A DNA stretch of 64,000 nt, taken from positions 42,845,278 to 42,909,277 of the forward strand of contig NW_026262701.1 of NCBI RefSeq assembly GCF_021869535.1, given 5' to 3'. Below, one piece after another: positions 12,297 through 24,319 of the stretch (positions are counted from its first letter, which is position 1; the number at the start of each line of letters is the position of its first letter). The notes under the pieces are model-generated. The model did no database searches. It saw only the letters and a list, made by a program, of their open reading frames with translations, and was not told the DNA's origin. The position numbers and the translations under genes are program-made. Source of the DNA: Mytilus californianus. Lineage: Eukaryota > Mollusca > Bivalvia > Mytilida > Mytilidae.

Positions 12297-12823
12297 TAAG
12301 CAGAAAATCAACCAACAATTCAATAAAACATATAATTATGTTATGTTAAGTAAGCAAGAGATCTCTAATATAGCAAATGTTACAGCTGTTAGTAGTATAT
12401 AAACACGATGAAAGGGCAGATTAAAAGCAATTATCGAACATACATTGTCAGTCGATACTATATCTTCTTTCCCATCAAAAAGGAATATCGGAAGTATTTA
12501 AATGCAACCAATCGATTAGCTGAAAGCGTAAAATCAACATTCACTTACACTGTGAGAAGCTTAGACTTTACCAACCAATAAAATGTTAGCTGTATCTATA
12601 TCTATCAACCAAAGAGCAGGTAAATTTCAGTTTATTGAAAAATATCGGGAAATTGCCGTTATTAGACTTGTTGTAAGATTTTTACAAATATTGGAAAGAT
12701 GGTGATTTTTATGAGTGGCTGTTCAACAATTGATATTATTTATTTGTGAATATAGAAAAATATCAAATGGAAATATTTATGAATTTAAAGGGAAAGTAAA
12801 GTCGCAACTTATTAAAGAAAATC
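12297..12823 (+). promoter_or_regulatory. 5' flank / probable 5' UTR and promoter region of the GTPase exon
   Basis: This is the only non-repeat sequence directly before the ATG at 12824. An accaaccaataaaatg stretch near 12570 holds a CCAAT box, but no convincing TATA or initiator can be fixed. The transcription start is unknown and an upstream non-coding exon is possible. Confidence 0.3.
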
Positions 12824-13400
12824 ATGCATCATAATTTGCAAGAGGTAGAAGAAGGAAAACTAATGTATTTCGATAAAATGAAACGTGTCCCAAGCCCATT
12901 GATTGGGGATCATAATTGTAGTGTGAACAATGAAAAATCTATTAATCCGAGGCCAAGAGCACGATCCACTTCTATGAAGAAAACTAAAAATAAGACGTTT
13001 GAAAGTTATGAAATTGACGGAATTCGACCTAGAACAAGCAGCTTACCAACGAAAAATAATTATCGGAGGCCTTTAATAAAGAACTTGAGAACTAACTACG
13101 AAGACCAGGATCATGACTTGTATAGACTAAGAACTTTTGAAATGACATCGAAAGGCATTGTCAACCGAGGAGATTCCATCAAGTCACGCAGTACCAACAG
13201 TATTGTTTCATCCGAAGGGGACGGAAATACCTTATCAATTGGGTCAAGTTCCTGTTCACAAAACAGTTTAGCCAATAGTGAAGGTTCTTTACAAAGACCT
13301 AAGCCTTATAAAATTGTTATATTGGGTGCCTTAGGTGTTGGTAAATCTACAATTGTCCAGCAGTTTTTGACATCGGAGTATCGGTTTGATATCAGCATCG
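12824..13400 (+). CDS. RGK-type (Rad/Gem/Rem-like) small GTPase, first coding exon
   Basis: The exon encodes 192 codons plus one base (phase-1 end). The tail is a textbook G1/P-loop: KPYKIVILGALGVGKST, with Gly168, Gly173, Lys174, Ser175. The preceding 160 residues are Ser/Arg-rich, with basic-phosphosite motifs RARSTS (45-50) and RTSSLP (70-75); the latter fits a mode-1 14-3-3 site. A long N-terminal extension of this kind before a Ras-like core, with 14-3-3 motifs, is typical of RGK GTPases, which inhibit voltage-gated calcium channels and remodel cytoskeleton at the plasma membrane. Codons after 13400 are intronic: a frame continues to a stop at about 13423 but crosses a GTAAGT donor. G2-G5 motifs were not found in the window, so the gene is incomplete here. 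Other Ras-superfamily members with long N-termini are the alternative. Confidence 0.75.
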
Positions 13401-13406
13401 GTAAGT
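13401..13406 (+). promoter_or_regulatory. Splice donor GTAAGT after GTPase exon
   Basis: A full consensus donor follows ...agcatcg at the end of the P-loop exon, just where RGK homology should continue. Phase 1. Confidence 0.75.
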
Positions 13407-16174
13407 CATTCTTAAATATCTAATGTACAATATGATTTTAATTTCAGTTCTACGTAATCTTAGTTATTAGTTCTTGATGCAGAAGTCTGTAATTAAAGAA
13501 ATATCTCTTTTGTGTTATAGTAGCTAACATCTTTCAATGTTAACGGAAATATATGAAGAGTATTGTTTAATTGCGATCAGTTTTCTTTTATAAGTATTTT
13601 TGTTATGCATCGATCATCAATAATAACCCTTTTACATTTTATGAAATGTGCTTCTTGACCAATAATAAAAGATGATATATTATATATTTAATATTTGGTC
13701 ATCGGTTATTCTCCAATGGTATCACGTGTCAAATAGCTAAATACGCTGGTGCAGATATAACAATGCGAAAAACGATTTAAAGAAATTATCACTAGACAAA
13801 ATATTTGAAAATTCAGTTTCATTTTACTCATGTAAATCACTAAATCCTCAGCCAGATTTTGCCTCTCATGTTTTTTCATGTGTTCCAGTTCTTCAACGTT
13901 CTGTTAAGGTTTATAAGTTATATGATCACCAACATAACTGAAACTAAAATATTTGTTCAAAAGCGCATCTGGTGTATAGAATGTTTTACATTGAAAAAAG
14001 TTTACTACGCATGTTTTAAGTCGTTGCTTTATATTTTGAAATTAACTATGTCTTTTTCACTAGCTAATGCGTTAAAAACTATTGCCCAGTTACTCCCAAA
14101 AACTTTTTATCTTTTTTTTTTTAAACTTTCATCTAAAAAGACAATTCTAGTAAATTATACTGAAATTATTGTATAAGTTTCAATATACTGGAAACTAAGA
14201 AAATACACTCAATCGAAATTTCCGCCTTTCATCCCGTCCGAACCCCTGTTTGATTCATTGTTAATTAGTTCTCGTTCTGGAATCCATTAACTATTTACTA
14301 AATGATGTTAAACAAACAGTTGTCAATCAACCAACAAAAACAAGTGCAACTGAATGCAACCAATGTCATAAATATATAGCAAAGATAATAAGCAAATTAA
14401 CTTGCTCAGACGTTTATTTGCAATTCGAACAAAATTACCCTCGGAATAATGAACAAAAGTATAATTTGAGATTTCCCACTCAGTTCTTTGATTCATTACA
14501 TTGAAGTTGATGCCATTGTAAGAACAATAAAAACTATTTATTAAACAGAACACCTAAATTGAGCAAAATTTGAACCTATCCTTTGCAACACTATTTGCCA
14601 AATGGATGTGTTGACTAGGATATACACAATTATAGACCAACTAAAACGTCGCATGGAGTAGTATTAAGGGTTTCCATACAAACGCCTCAATTAAGACTTT
14701 TTGTTCTTTTTCCAAGCTAACAATGGTTGAACCGTCATGGTTTACACTGAACATAGCAATTGTAATGGTTGTAAACAAAGTTAACCGTTGATGATTTTGG
14801 ATGTTTTGTTCAGTTCAGATTTGTTTTTTTTTGCATTCAGACGTTCGATGTGTTTTGGCTTTTAAAATTGAGCGTACCCTATGAAAGTTATTCTACGAAA
14901 ACTCATCGTTTACACATAAATTGGTAGCTTACGGTTTTGTTGAGAAACATAAAGCTTTTCAATAATTACTATCAACAATATCCTGCGAGGGACACTTAAC
15001 ACATGACTGAAGTCTCGTTTTTGTATCATATAGAGATTTAAAACAGTTTATTTGCAAAACATTTTATGGAAATGTTTTTGTATTTCCCAAATTGAAAATT
15101 ACATGTAGAAAACAAAAAAGGCTAAATTATTTGTTTATTACAAAAAAAAATCACTTGAAAACTGAAAATAAAAGGTTTAGAAGAAAAGATTTGAAAAGCT
15201 TCTGAACGTTACTGTAAAGTGTTTTGAATTAGCAAATGCCTTTAAGTAGAACGAAAAGACCATACAAATGTGTAGGTCAAAATAAAAATAGGTCAGAGGT
15301 CACCTATAAATATTAACGACTACTTATATCTCAGAAAGTTTCAACTGGGTACAAGCAGCAGAAAACGTTAATGAACAGTTTTTTGTAAGATTTCAAAACA
15401 AGCATATTATTATTATTAAACACACTCTTAAAGCAAAATTAAACAAATGTTGATAAGTAGCATGCAGTGTTTGAAGGCACTAATCTCTTTGACATTTCGT
15501 TGACATAGTTTTTATTTTTGCACTGGAAACTTAAGAAAAACGAAGATTGAAGGATGAATACATACAGTTCAAAAGTCAATCGTTCAAACATATTTAAGAC
15601 AAGACCAATGTCCATTGTATATGTAGGCATTTGGTAGGCATAAAGAATAGACCAGAAGTATCACCATGGACCCTAGACCTAGATATACTTTTGATCGACT
15701 CTTAAAGATGAGTCTTAAAAAAATGACTAAAAACTTATTATCGTTTAGAGTTATTTGCTGAAATGTTTTCTATCAGAGTTAAACTACCGTGGTTCATTTA
15801 CAATTTTCACCCTTAAAGATCAATTATAGATCAATGTGAAATTTCCGAATAAACTGACTGAAAAAAATATTGACAACAGCTGTTTTTGTATTGTTATTTT
15901 ATGATATTTGTTGTATTTTTTTTTAGAGTAACCTATTAATTTCGTCACGTATTCACTGCAAACACTAACAAATGTCTAATATTATTTGTTTCCTACTCAT
16001 TCCGTTCGTTGATAACGTAACTATGCTTTTGACAGTTTTTATTTACTTCCCCCTTTTTGAATTTACCTTTATGTGTTGTACTTTTTTTTTCTCTCTTTTT
16101 ACGTGGTTTTATTTCTCTATTAAGTTGCTGTTTATCTAGGATGAGTTTATTTATCTCACAGATCCTTTATCACA
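13407..16174. other. Probable intron; no exon identified
   Basis: AT-rich. Frames at 13859-14176, 14323-14553 and 15439-15630 show no motif. I looked for RGK G3-G5 motifs by eye without success; a short exon could be missed. Confidence 0.4.
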
Positions 16175-16740
16175 TGTATCCTTACTAAAAAAAGCGAGAA
16201 AATTGTCGCTTTTTCCGTCTGTCCGTCTGTGTGTCGCTTTGTTTCCGGATGTTCACTTTAGTTTCATTTGCTTAATTTCAATGAAAGCCATATAAAAAAG
16301 GAAGAAGCCTATAGCTATTGCTTGAAGGGTCACTAGGTGGAAGTTAAAAGTAACTTTTACTAAAATCAAATTATTTGTTTTGGAAAATGGTTTCTGGATG
16401 GTAACTTGAGCCTACCTTGCCCGATTAGAATGAAACTTATACAAATTGAAAATATAGTCTGATAATTTCACAGTTAAAGTCACTGTTACTAAAATTAGTT
16501 ACTTTCGATAAATTTGGTATCTTTGAAATGTAACATATATTTATAATGTTTAGTAATATTGCTGCCCATGTGCCCATACCTGGCGAGAAAGTCAGGGTCT
16601 TGGGGAATCTTTGCCTTTGTTTATAACGTATGCCCACAAAGGTTATTTCTGGATGTTGTGCTCTACAGAAAGTGTTGGTAAAAATATTTGTTTCTAGATA
16701 CCAGACTTTTTATACTCCCTGGAGCATGCAGCCTTGCTTA
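16175..16740. repeat. Dispersed non-coding repeat with gcgagaaaattgtcgct start
   Basis: Begins with a small hairpin (agcgagaaaattgtcgct) followed by a cgtctgtccgtctgtgtgtcg stretch. The style (short hairpin, then a TCCGTC-rich stretch, then AT-rich text) matches mollusc non-autonomous elements such as 22567-23372. The 66-codon - strand frame (16437-16637) inside it is not supported as a gene. Confidence 0.45.
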
Positions 16741-16789
16741 ATGTCAACTTTAGTATCCCGTTATGGATTGAAATGTTAATTTTAAAAAT

Positions 16790-17101
16790 AAATTGACAGA
16801 AGAAATATTTTTAAATATCAAAATATCAGCAAAACAAGCAAAGTGTATGTGATTTATGATTATATTTTTTACATTTTTGGGTTGCTTGCTTGTGAGAGAA
16901 CTGTGCTGTATCATTTGCAATCAACATGTTCGATGGTCACGTGGTAAATTGACAGAAGAAATATTTTTAAATATCAAAATATCAGCAAAACAAGCAAAGT
17001 GTATGTGATTTATGATTATATTTTTTACATTTTTGGGTTGCTTGCTTGTGAGAGAACTGTGCTGTATCATTTGCAATCAACATGTTCGATGGTCACGTGG
17101 T
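16790..17101. repeat. Perfect tandem duplication, 156-bp unit x2
   Basis: The 156 bases at 16790-16945 repeat base for base at 16946-17101, followed by four further matching bases. No difference was seen on direct comparison. This is either a very recent duplication or an assembly artefact. Confidence 0.9.
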
Positions 17102-17939
17102 AAATGGCTTCCGTCGAGCGCAGAATGGCGTTGTTCCTGGGTAGGTCTGGCATTTAACAAAGACTTTAGAACTGGCAGTTTCCTTCTCTTCTATAAGAAC
17201 ATGACGTGACGGCTCGGAAATAGAAAACTATGTATGAGGGCAGACACTCCTGTATTAGGACATTAAAAATCCGATTAAGCGTGTCGGTCTAGTACAGAAC
17301 ATTGCACTCGTATTAGATATAGTTTTTACGGAATTACTAATAATCAAACTTATATGCTTCGAAATTCTTCTAACACTGGACTAACAAACATATTGGTACC
17401 GTTAATGTTAACTGTAAAAATAATATATGGTATGATTGCCAATGAGAAAACTCTCATCCAGTGAACAAATGACGTAGAAGATAGCACAAAAATGTCGGCA
17501 TTCACACCAAAAGCTAACCAAACCTTCAAACAGAATTATTCGGAAAGGATATAGTTACGATACTGTTGTCAAGTCATTAAGGATTGCATATTTTGTTATT
17601 AATATTGATTCATTCATAGGGTCTTTGCAGTGGAAATAAACACATTTATTCTAAAACCAGTTGTTGGCATGATACGGGTTATGTTCTTCTCATATATTTT
17701 ATGATGGTATGATACTAAACCCCTAACGGGAGGGATTGTACTTGATTTTCATATGATGAAGATATAATCTTTTAATCAGTTTAATTGAGGTCTGGAGCTG
17801 ACAGGTCAGTAACTACTAGTAGTCCTTTGTTCATTTATGTATCATTGTCATTTTACTTGGTTTCTTTTGTTACCTATTCTGACATCGGACTCGGACTTCT
17901 TTTAAACTGAGTTTTACTGTGTGTATTACTATGTGTTTC
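17102..17939. other. Mostly unassigned; short PLE 3'-UTR relic at 17425-17470
   Basis: atggtatgattgccaatgag at 17428 is the inverted terminus of the PLE 3'-UTR repeat. A more GC-rich patch at 17103-17215 contains ATGGCTTCCGTCGAGCGCAG but closes within 17 codons. The rest is unassigned. Confidence 0.45.
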
Positions 17940-18290
17940 TTTATTCTACATTGGCTAGAGGTATAGGGGGAGGGTTGAGATCTCACAAAACATGTTTAAC
18001 CCCACCGAAGTTTTGCGCCTGTCCCAAGTCAGGAGCCTCTGGCCTTTGTTAGTCTTGTATGTTTTTTTAATTTTAGTTCATTTATATGTTTTGGAGTTTA
18101 GTGTGACGTCTATTTTCACTGAACTAGTACACAATTTTATTTGGGGGCCAGCTGAGGACCACCTCCGGGTGCGGGATTTTCTCGCTGCGTTGAAGACCCA
18201 TTGGTGGCCTTCGGCTGTTGTCTGCTCTTTGGTTGGGTTGTTGTCTCTTTGACATATTCCCCATTTCCATTCTCAATTTTATTTCGTCCT
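17940..18290 (+). mobile_element. Second dispersed repeat family ('cattctcaatttta' end), + copy
   Basis: Starts with a PLE-like aacatgtttaacccc and ccaagtcaggagc segment. It then diverges to tttgggggccagctgaggac, cgggtgcgggattttctcgc, gttgttgtctctttgacata and the terminus ccatttccattctcaatttt. Only the 3' end of this family occurs elsewhere: 18534-18622, 35993-36095 and 59401-59490. The 86-codon frame here is a repeat by-product. Confidence 0.75.
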
Positions 18291-18533
18291 GAATATGCTT
18301 GCAATATTTGTCACCAGACGATTAAATTCAATTCGTATCCCAAGGAATAAAAAAACTAAGAAAATAATGAATAAGAAAATACAGACTTTAAAATGTTGAC
18401 GTGAGATGTGAAATCATGAGAAGCACATCACACTAAATATTATAGGAAAATTCTAAACACCAAGAAATTTTTTTTATAAACTGTGTTTGCCATCATTTTA
18501 TTTAATTTTTATTAAAATTAATTTTAAGTAAAA

Positions 18534-18622
18534 TTGAGAATGGAAATGGGGAATGTGTCAAAGAGACAACAACCCGACCATAGAGCAGACAACAGCCGAA
18601 GGCCACCAATGGGTCTTTCAAA
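18534..18622 (-). mobile_element. 3' end of the same repeat family (-)
   Basis: Reverse complement of the last ~90 bases of 17940-18290 (ttgagaatggaaatggggaa, acaacaacccgacca). Confidence 0.85.
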
Positions 18623-18714
18623 GTGTATATTCTCTGTAAATAGTTAAGATTTCTCTGGAAAAAAAACGATCATAATTTATATAAATTCTAGATCTGGCGT
18701 ACTATATCCAACAT

Positions 18715-18960
18715 TGACTGTGACTGTCGTTCTTTTTTAGATATCGACATTAGAATTTCTCATGGTATTCTTCACACCTATAAATTATGACATACGAGAC
18801 GACAGTTCCTTTTGTTAATTTCCTTTGCAACATGGTGATTGTTTTTGGGCATCTTCTTATGGAGTGAACATTTCTCACTTGGTTCGATATCCGCATTATT
18901 TCGATAAACGCAATAGTTTGTTTACTCGCATTTTTTTAAAGCTAGGATAAAGATGTAAAT
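18715..18960 (+). pseudogene. Small decayed PLE RT fragment (+)
   Basis: With frame changes the + strand encodes SFLDIDIRISHGILHTYK and then SYGVNISHLVRYPHYFDKRN. These are relics of the FLDLDISISKGKLHTK and SYGVYISQLVRYARV segments of the copy at 31660-33417. Multiple frameshifts. Confidence 0.65.
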
Positions 18961-18984
18961 TTAAGATGTACTGATAAACTTATC

Positions 18985-19190
18985 ATAGATACCAGGATTG
19001 AAATTGTATATTTGCGCTAGACGCGCGTTTCGTCTACAAAAGACTCTTCAGTGACGCTCGAATAAAAAAAGTTAAAAAATCCAAATTAAGTACGAAGTTG
19101 AAGAGCATTGGGGACCAAAAATTCCTAAAAGTTTTGCCAACTACAGCTTAGGTACTAAATGATCTAGTTTTGGGATAATGATTTCGCCTT
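18985..19190. repeat. Dispersed mussel repeat (gcgctagacgcgcgtttcgt)
   Basis: Carries the landmark tcatagataccaggattgaa, cgcgcgtttcgtctacaaaa and agtacgaagttgaagagcat. Fragments recur inverted or diverged at 22225-22320, 46735-46800, 51905-51990 and 52280-52345. Confidence 0.7.
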
Positions 19191-19639
19191 CAGAGATTTA
19201 ATAGAATGGGTTATTTAATCTATCCAACTTTTTACTTTAATTTTATCTATCAATCATTTCTTTCCATATAAATCTTATATATCTTTTTTTTTGCATTAGC
19301 TTAACGGAATTATTAATCCAGGATGTCATTACATTGTTATTGTTCAATCATTGGGTCTTTCATTTTTGGGGATAACTATCAATTCGCTAATTTATAGTTT
19401 AAACAAGGAAATTTTTTTTCTGAATTGAAATTTTGTAAATTTATTTGGAATTATTAAGCAATGCAAAAAATCGTGCATTCTTGCATTGTTTATGATGTCG
19501 CTATCTGGAATCTACTCCGAAGTACAGTCGTCAATATTAGAATGTAGGACGTTATAATTTCATAAGTACTTCGAGCTGACTTTCAGTAACTGCGAGTATT
19601 CTTAGTTACGGTAATAATAGTTTTTGTTTTCTATAATAT
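19191..19639. other. No recognisable feature
   Basis: AT-rich, nothing supported. Confidence 0.5.
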
Positions 19640-19900
19640 AAAAGTAAAGGAATGTGGTATGATTGTCATGAGACAACGATCCACCAGAGTCCGAAAGACG
19701 TGGATGTAAGCAACTAAATGCAACCGAACGGTATTCAACAATGAGCAAACACCCATATTGTAAAGTAAGATATAAAAGGCCACGACATATCAAAGTGTAA
19801 AACAACTCAAATGAGAAAAAAAAACGGCATTATTTATGATTAAACACTATAAACGAAAACAAATATGACAGACGGACAGACACCAAAGAACTACATGTAT
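19640..19900 (-). mobile_element. PLE 3'-UTR fragment (-)
   Basis: Begins with tataaaagtaaaggaatgtg then gtatgattgtcatgagacaa and runs to the aaacaaatatgacagacgga landmark. Inverted relative to 11990-11700. Confidence 0.75.
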
Positions 19901-19950
19901 ACCCGTATTATAGAGCTTTCCCGTGATGAGTTTTATATTTTATCCGGCAA

Positions 19951-20684
19951 TCAGCCAACTATTGTACAAATAACAGTTTCAGCAAACTATTTTACCAATA
20001 ACAGTCTCAGCCAACTATTGTACAAATAACTGTCTCAGCCAACTTTTGTACAACTAACTGTCTCAGTCAACTATTGTACAAATAACTGTCTCAGCCAACT
20101 ATTGTACAAATAACAGTCACAGCCAACTATTGTACAAATAACAGTTTCAGCCAACTATTGTACAAATAACAGTCTCAGCCAACTTTTGCACAAATAACTG
20201 TCTCAGCCAACTATTGCACAAATAACTGTCTCAGCCAACTATTGTACAAATAAATGTCTCAGCCAACTATTGCACAAATAACTGTCTCAGCCAACTATTG
20301 TACAAATAACAGTCTCAGCCAACTATTGTACAAATAACTGTCTCAGCCAACTATTGTACAAATAAATGTCTCAGCCAACTATAATTGTACAAATAACTGT
20401 CTCAGCCAACTATTGTACAAATAACTGTCTCAGCCAACTATTGTACAAATAACAGTCTCAGCCAACTATTGTACAAATAACTATCTCAGCCAACTATTGT
20501 ACACATAACAGTCTCACCCAACTATTGTACAAATAACCGTCTCAGCCAACTATTGTACAAATAACAGTCTCCGCCAACTATTGTACAAATAACTGTCTCA
20601 TCCAACTATTGTACAAATAACAGTCTCAGCCAATTATTGTACAAATAACTATCTCAGCCAACTATTGTACAAATAACTGTCTAA
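19951..20684. repeat. Minisatellite, 28-bp unit, about 26 copies
   Basis: Consensus cagccaactattgtacaaat plus aactgtct, repeated over 734 bp. Variants alternate aacagtct and aactgtct, with rare aaatgtct or ttgcac units and one unit 3 bp longer (aactataattg). The period is constant at 28 bp. Confidence 0.95.
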
Positions 20685-21049
20685 CTCAGGTACACACTAG
20701 TACATTTTTGCTCTTTTTGTACTTGTACTAATAAAGTTTCCTGTTACTCCGCTTCCATACTGAGCAAACGGTAATGAGAATATTTATTTTTGTGTGACAG
20801 TTCATTTTAGGGTCCTCTTTGTGGTCCACGTTTAAACTATGTCGTATTCTTTGAAAATCAGAGACAACTATTTGGATTTTCGCAGTACACAATTGGTCTA
20901 GATCTTTGCCCAAATCTGCAAACTTGGAAAAAGATAGGCAATTTATAGGTTAGACTGTTTATTTAATGAAAGAAAACTTGGTGATTTATTGCATTATTCA
21001 AAATGTTTAAATAAATACCAAATAATTGTGTTTTTAGAATCATTTTTCA
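20685..21049. other. No recognisable feature
   Basis: Unique-looking AT-rich sequence after the minisatellite. Confidence 0.5.
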
Positions 21050-21475
21050 ACTTGGCCATTTAAGGGGAGATAACTCCTTTAGTAAAAAAATTATACTGGA
21101 CTGATAGGGAAATTTTAATTTTTTACTTGTAGCAAGAAAACAAGTTCGGTGACACCATTTTTTCTTTTTATTTTCTTAAAGCATATTATAAAACCTATCT
21201 TCTCATATTTTATTTCAAAATTCTATTTCATAGATTTCTTTTTATGCACAAAAATGTGTTTTTTCATGATCAATCTAAGCAAATTTGTGCAATTTCATAC
21301 GACCCGTAGCTTGAAAAATAGCACGGTGACCCATACTTTTTATTATATTTTTGGAAAAAGCATAGAAAAATCTTTATTTTGGCGAGTATAAAAAAATTCT
21401 ATCTGAGGAAATATATACCTATGATCTACCTTAAACAACTAAACTTAGAGTGCGAGCCTCGCTTTTCGTCCTGTT
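21050..21475. repeat. Probable dispersed bivalve repeat
   Basis: aaggggagataactccttta and the terminal agagtgcgagcctcgctttt are phrases I recall from bivalve repeats. The gagataactcc phrase also occurs at 31451 within another repeat. Boundaries uncertain. Confidence 0.4.
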
Positions 21476-22566
21476 TCTAAAGCTCGTATAAATACATTTT
21501 CCCGACAATGTTCTTTGTATACTTACATTTGTAGTTCTTTCATTTTCATGAGATTTGAGACATGGAACATTCAGTTTTAAACAACTATATGTTTATGCGC
21601 ATGTCCCGAGTTTGGAAATCGTCAGATGTTGTCTTTCGATATATATTGGAGGTTTTTCATTTGTGGAAATTAAGAAGTATAAAAAACTAGTTTATTCTTT
21701 GTACACGTCCGTATGTAACCTTTACTAAATCAATATCAAGCCGTTGTGAATGTTTAAATACATGTTCAGAAGTTTTCATTCTGAGGCAAAATGTTGTAAT
21801 CGGTAAATAGTGTTTGTAAAATACAAAAACATATAATTATTTTACTCTTTAACACGTAAATAATCGAACAACAATTGGTCACATATAATATAACCATCTG
21901 TTAGTTTTACGGTGTTGTAGTTCATCGTAGATTTTTGTAGATATTTTGTACATAATAAAGTTGTTATGTAGTTTCGTACATAGAACAAAAATAATGATGA
22001 CAGGTTTTATTGGAATTCCTCTTTTTATTTACATTTGTTTTGGTTATAAAATATGAAATCATAATACTTAAACTAAGAGTCAGCTCCAGTGAGCATATCG
22101 TCTTATTTAACTGGTAATTTTATCGGTTTTAAACTTTTAAAATCATTTGAAACACTACGGATGTCTTTCCATCAAGCATAGATGGCCTTAGCCAGAATTT
22201 GCACATCGTTTTGAATTTTGTTGTTTTCAATGCAATTTTGTTATTATTGGCCTTTCGAAGGTTTTAATTCGAGCGCAACCGATAAGTCTTATGTTGACGA
22301 AATGTCAGTCTGGCGTATTAAATTATAAAATAGCTTTGTTGCACTTTATTAAGTTTATTATAAAGTCGAAACTAAGTTATTGAATAGACACAGTTATCGT
22401 CATTTGATTTTCGTTTTATAGTCCCTAGAGTGGACAGTGTATAACTTGCATTTTTTTTCATACGCTTTCCAAATTTATGTCTTTATATTTTATGCACAAA
22501 ATAGTAAGCAGGGGAAAAAGGGAGGGGTTGAAATTACATCAACAAAATTTTGTTCATATGGTTTTT
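21476..22566. other. Mostly unassigned
   Basis: AT-rich. About 22225-22320 is a diverged piece of the 18985-19190 family (cgaaatgtcagtctggcgta). Confidence 0.45.
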
Positions 22567-23372
22567 TATACGCCCGTCAATTTTTGACGGGATGTATTAT
22601 GGTATACAAATGTCCGGTGTGTGTCCGTCCGTCTGTCTGTCCGGCGTAAACATGTCGCACCGTAACTTGAGAATGACTTATCCAAATTTCATGAAACTTA
22701 ATATAATTGTTTCTTATGATGGTCAAACGATCTGTATACTTTTTGGTGAAAATAAGATTAAAACTTTTTGAGTTACGGGACTTAGTAACTAAAACAGGTG
22801 TGTGTTTTTTTTTCACATGTCGCGCCGTATCTCAAAAACAATTTATGATTATTGCTTAAAACTTTACACACTTCTTAGTTATAATAATCTTAAGATCTGT
22901 ATACTTTTTGGTGATGATTCAAAATTTTATTTTAGAGATATTGAGTATTTTGTTAAAAAAGGGGGAGGGGTTTTTCCACATGTCGCGCCGTATCTCAAAA
23001 ACAGTTTATGATTATTGCTTAAAACTTTACACACTTCTTAGTTATATTAACCTTAAGATCTGTATACTTTTTGGTGATGATTCAAAATTTTTTTTTTGAG
23101 TTATTGAGTATTTTGTAAAAAAAGGGGGAGGGGTTTTTCACATGTCGCGCCGTATCTCAAAAACGATTTATGAGTATTGCTTAAAATTTTACACACTTCT
23201 TAGTTATATTAACCTAAAGATCTTTATACTTTTTGGTATTGATTCAAAATTTTATTTTAGAGATATTGAGTTTTTTGTAAAAAAAAAAGGGGGGTTTTCG
23301 CATGTCACGCCGTATGTCAGAAACTATTTATGCTTATTGCATAAAAATTCACACACAAGACGACGGGCGTAT
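22567..23372. mobile_element. Non-autonomous DNA element with 11-bp TIRs and internal ~162-bp tandem array
   Basis: The ends are atacgcccgtc (22568-22578) and its exact complement gacgggcgtat (23362-23372). The left end is itself a small hairpin (cccgtcaatttttgacggg). It is followed by a tccgtccgtctgtctgtccg stretch and then about four and a half units of 160-166 bp, each beginning with a catgtcgcgccgtatctc-type phrase (about 22648, 22814, 22978, 23139, 23299). The short frames across the array are repeat by-products. No transposase. Confidence 0.8.
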
Positions 23373-23972
23373 CATGCGCTCATGGCGCAGCTGTTTATTA
23401 AGGTAAAGTAGTGATTTGGTCCAGTTGAAAAAGGTAAAAAATTAGTATGTCTGAAGCCGTCAAACAGAATTATAGACCCCCTTAACATAAAAATGTCTAT
23501 ATTTTGAGTAAGCGATAGTAGACTTTTCCATAACTTTGATATAATTTATCCCAAAAGTAGTACACTAAACATCAAAAATCTTTATGAGAGAGAGAGAGCT
23601 GTTGCGATTTTTTAACTTGTATATATCGTCTAAAAAAAGGCACCAGATACTGTGTTCTCGGGCCTAAGATGAAAGCTCCTACCAACATAATTTTCTTTTA
23701 TTGAAACATGTTATTATGATGATTTTTCCAATATGAATGACATGCCATTTTACTGCTGTTCTTAAATCAACAGAAGGCTTCAATAGTTTTACCAATATAA
23801 TGATTATCTATTATTAATGTATATCTCAGTCTGTTTTCCTAACGAAATGGAATTAATTTTTTTTTTTGCGAGGCGGACAATTAATTTCATAAATATGTGA
23901 TAAGATTATAAATTAGATTTAATACTCGTCCTGAAAATCAATGTCATTTTACCACTGGACGTAAGCAAGCAA
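23373..23972. other. No recognisable feature
   Basis: AT-rich; a short GA run near 23588. Nothing else. Confidence 0.5.
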
Positions 23973-24185
23973 CAATCTGCCATTCATGTTTTGTAATATC
24001 TGTTTCCATTTTGTACTTACTTGTTATGTTCGAGGGTATGACAATCTGCTATTCATGTTTTGTAATATCTGTTTCCATTTTGTACTTACTTGTGATGTTC
24101 GAGGGTATGACAATCTGCCATTCATGTTTTGTCATATCTGTTTCCATATTGTACTTACTTGTGATGTTCGAGGGTATGACATTCT
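23973..24185. repeat. Tandem repeat, 69-bp unit x3
   Basis: The unit contains ttcatgttttgtaatatctg and gatgttcgagggtatgacaa; three copies with few substitutions. Two overlapping frames there only reflect the 69-bp (3n) period. Confidence 0.9.
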
Positions 24186-24319
24186 TTAATTAAGTTTTAA
24201 AAATATTTACGTATAGTACATGTACGAGTATGATTTGAGTGCACACAAATAGTGTTTTTGATAGAAATATATATCAGATGAGCTCGAGAAGTTTAAATAC
24301 ATACTAGTAATCGCAAACC

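Noticed and set aside
19951..20684. CRISPR-like array with 28-bp repeats
   Set aside because: Units are head-to-tail with no spacers: a minisatellite.
22437..23411. Six short frames on both strands
   Set aside because: All follow the ~162-bp tandem unit of the TIR element; no protein features.
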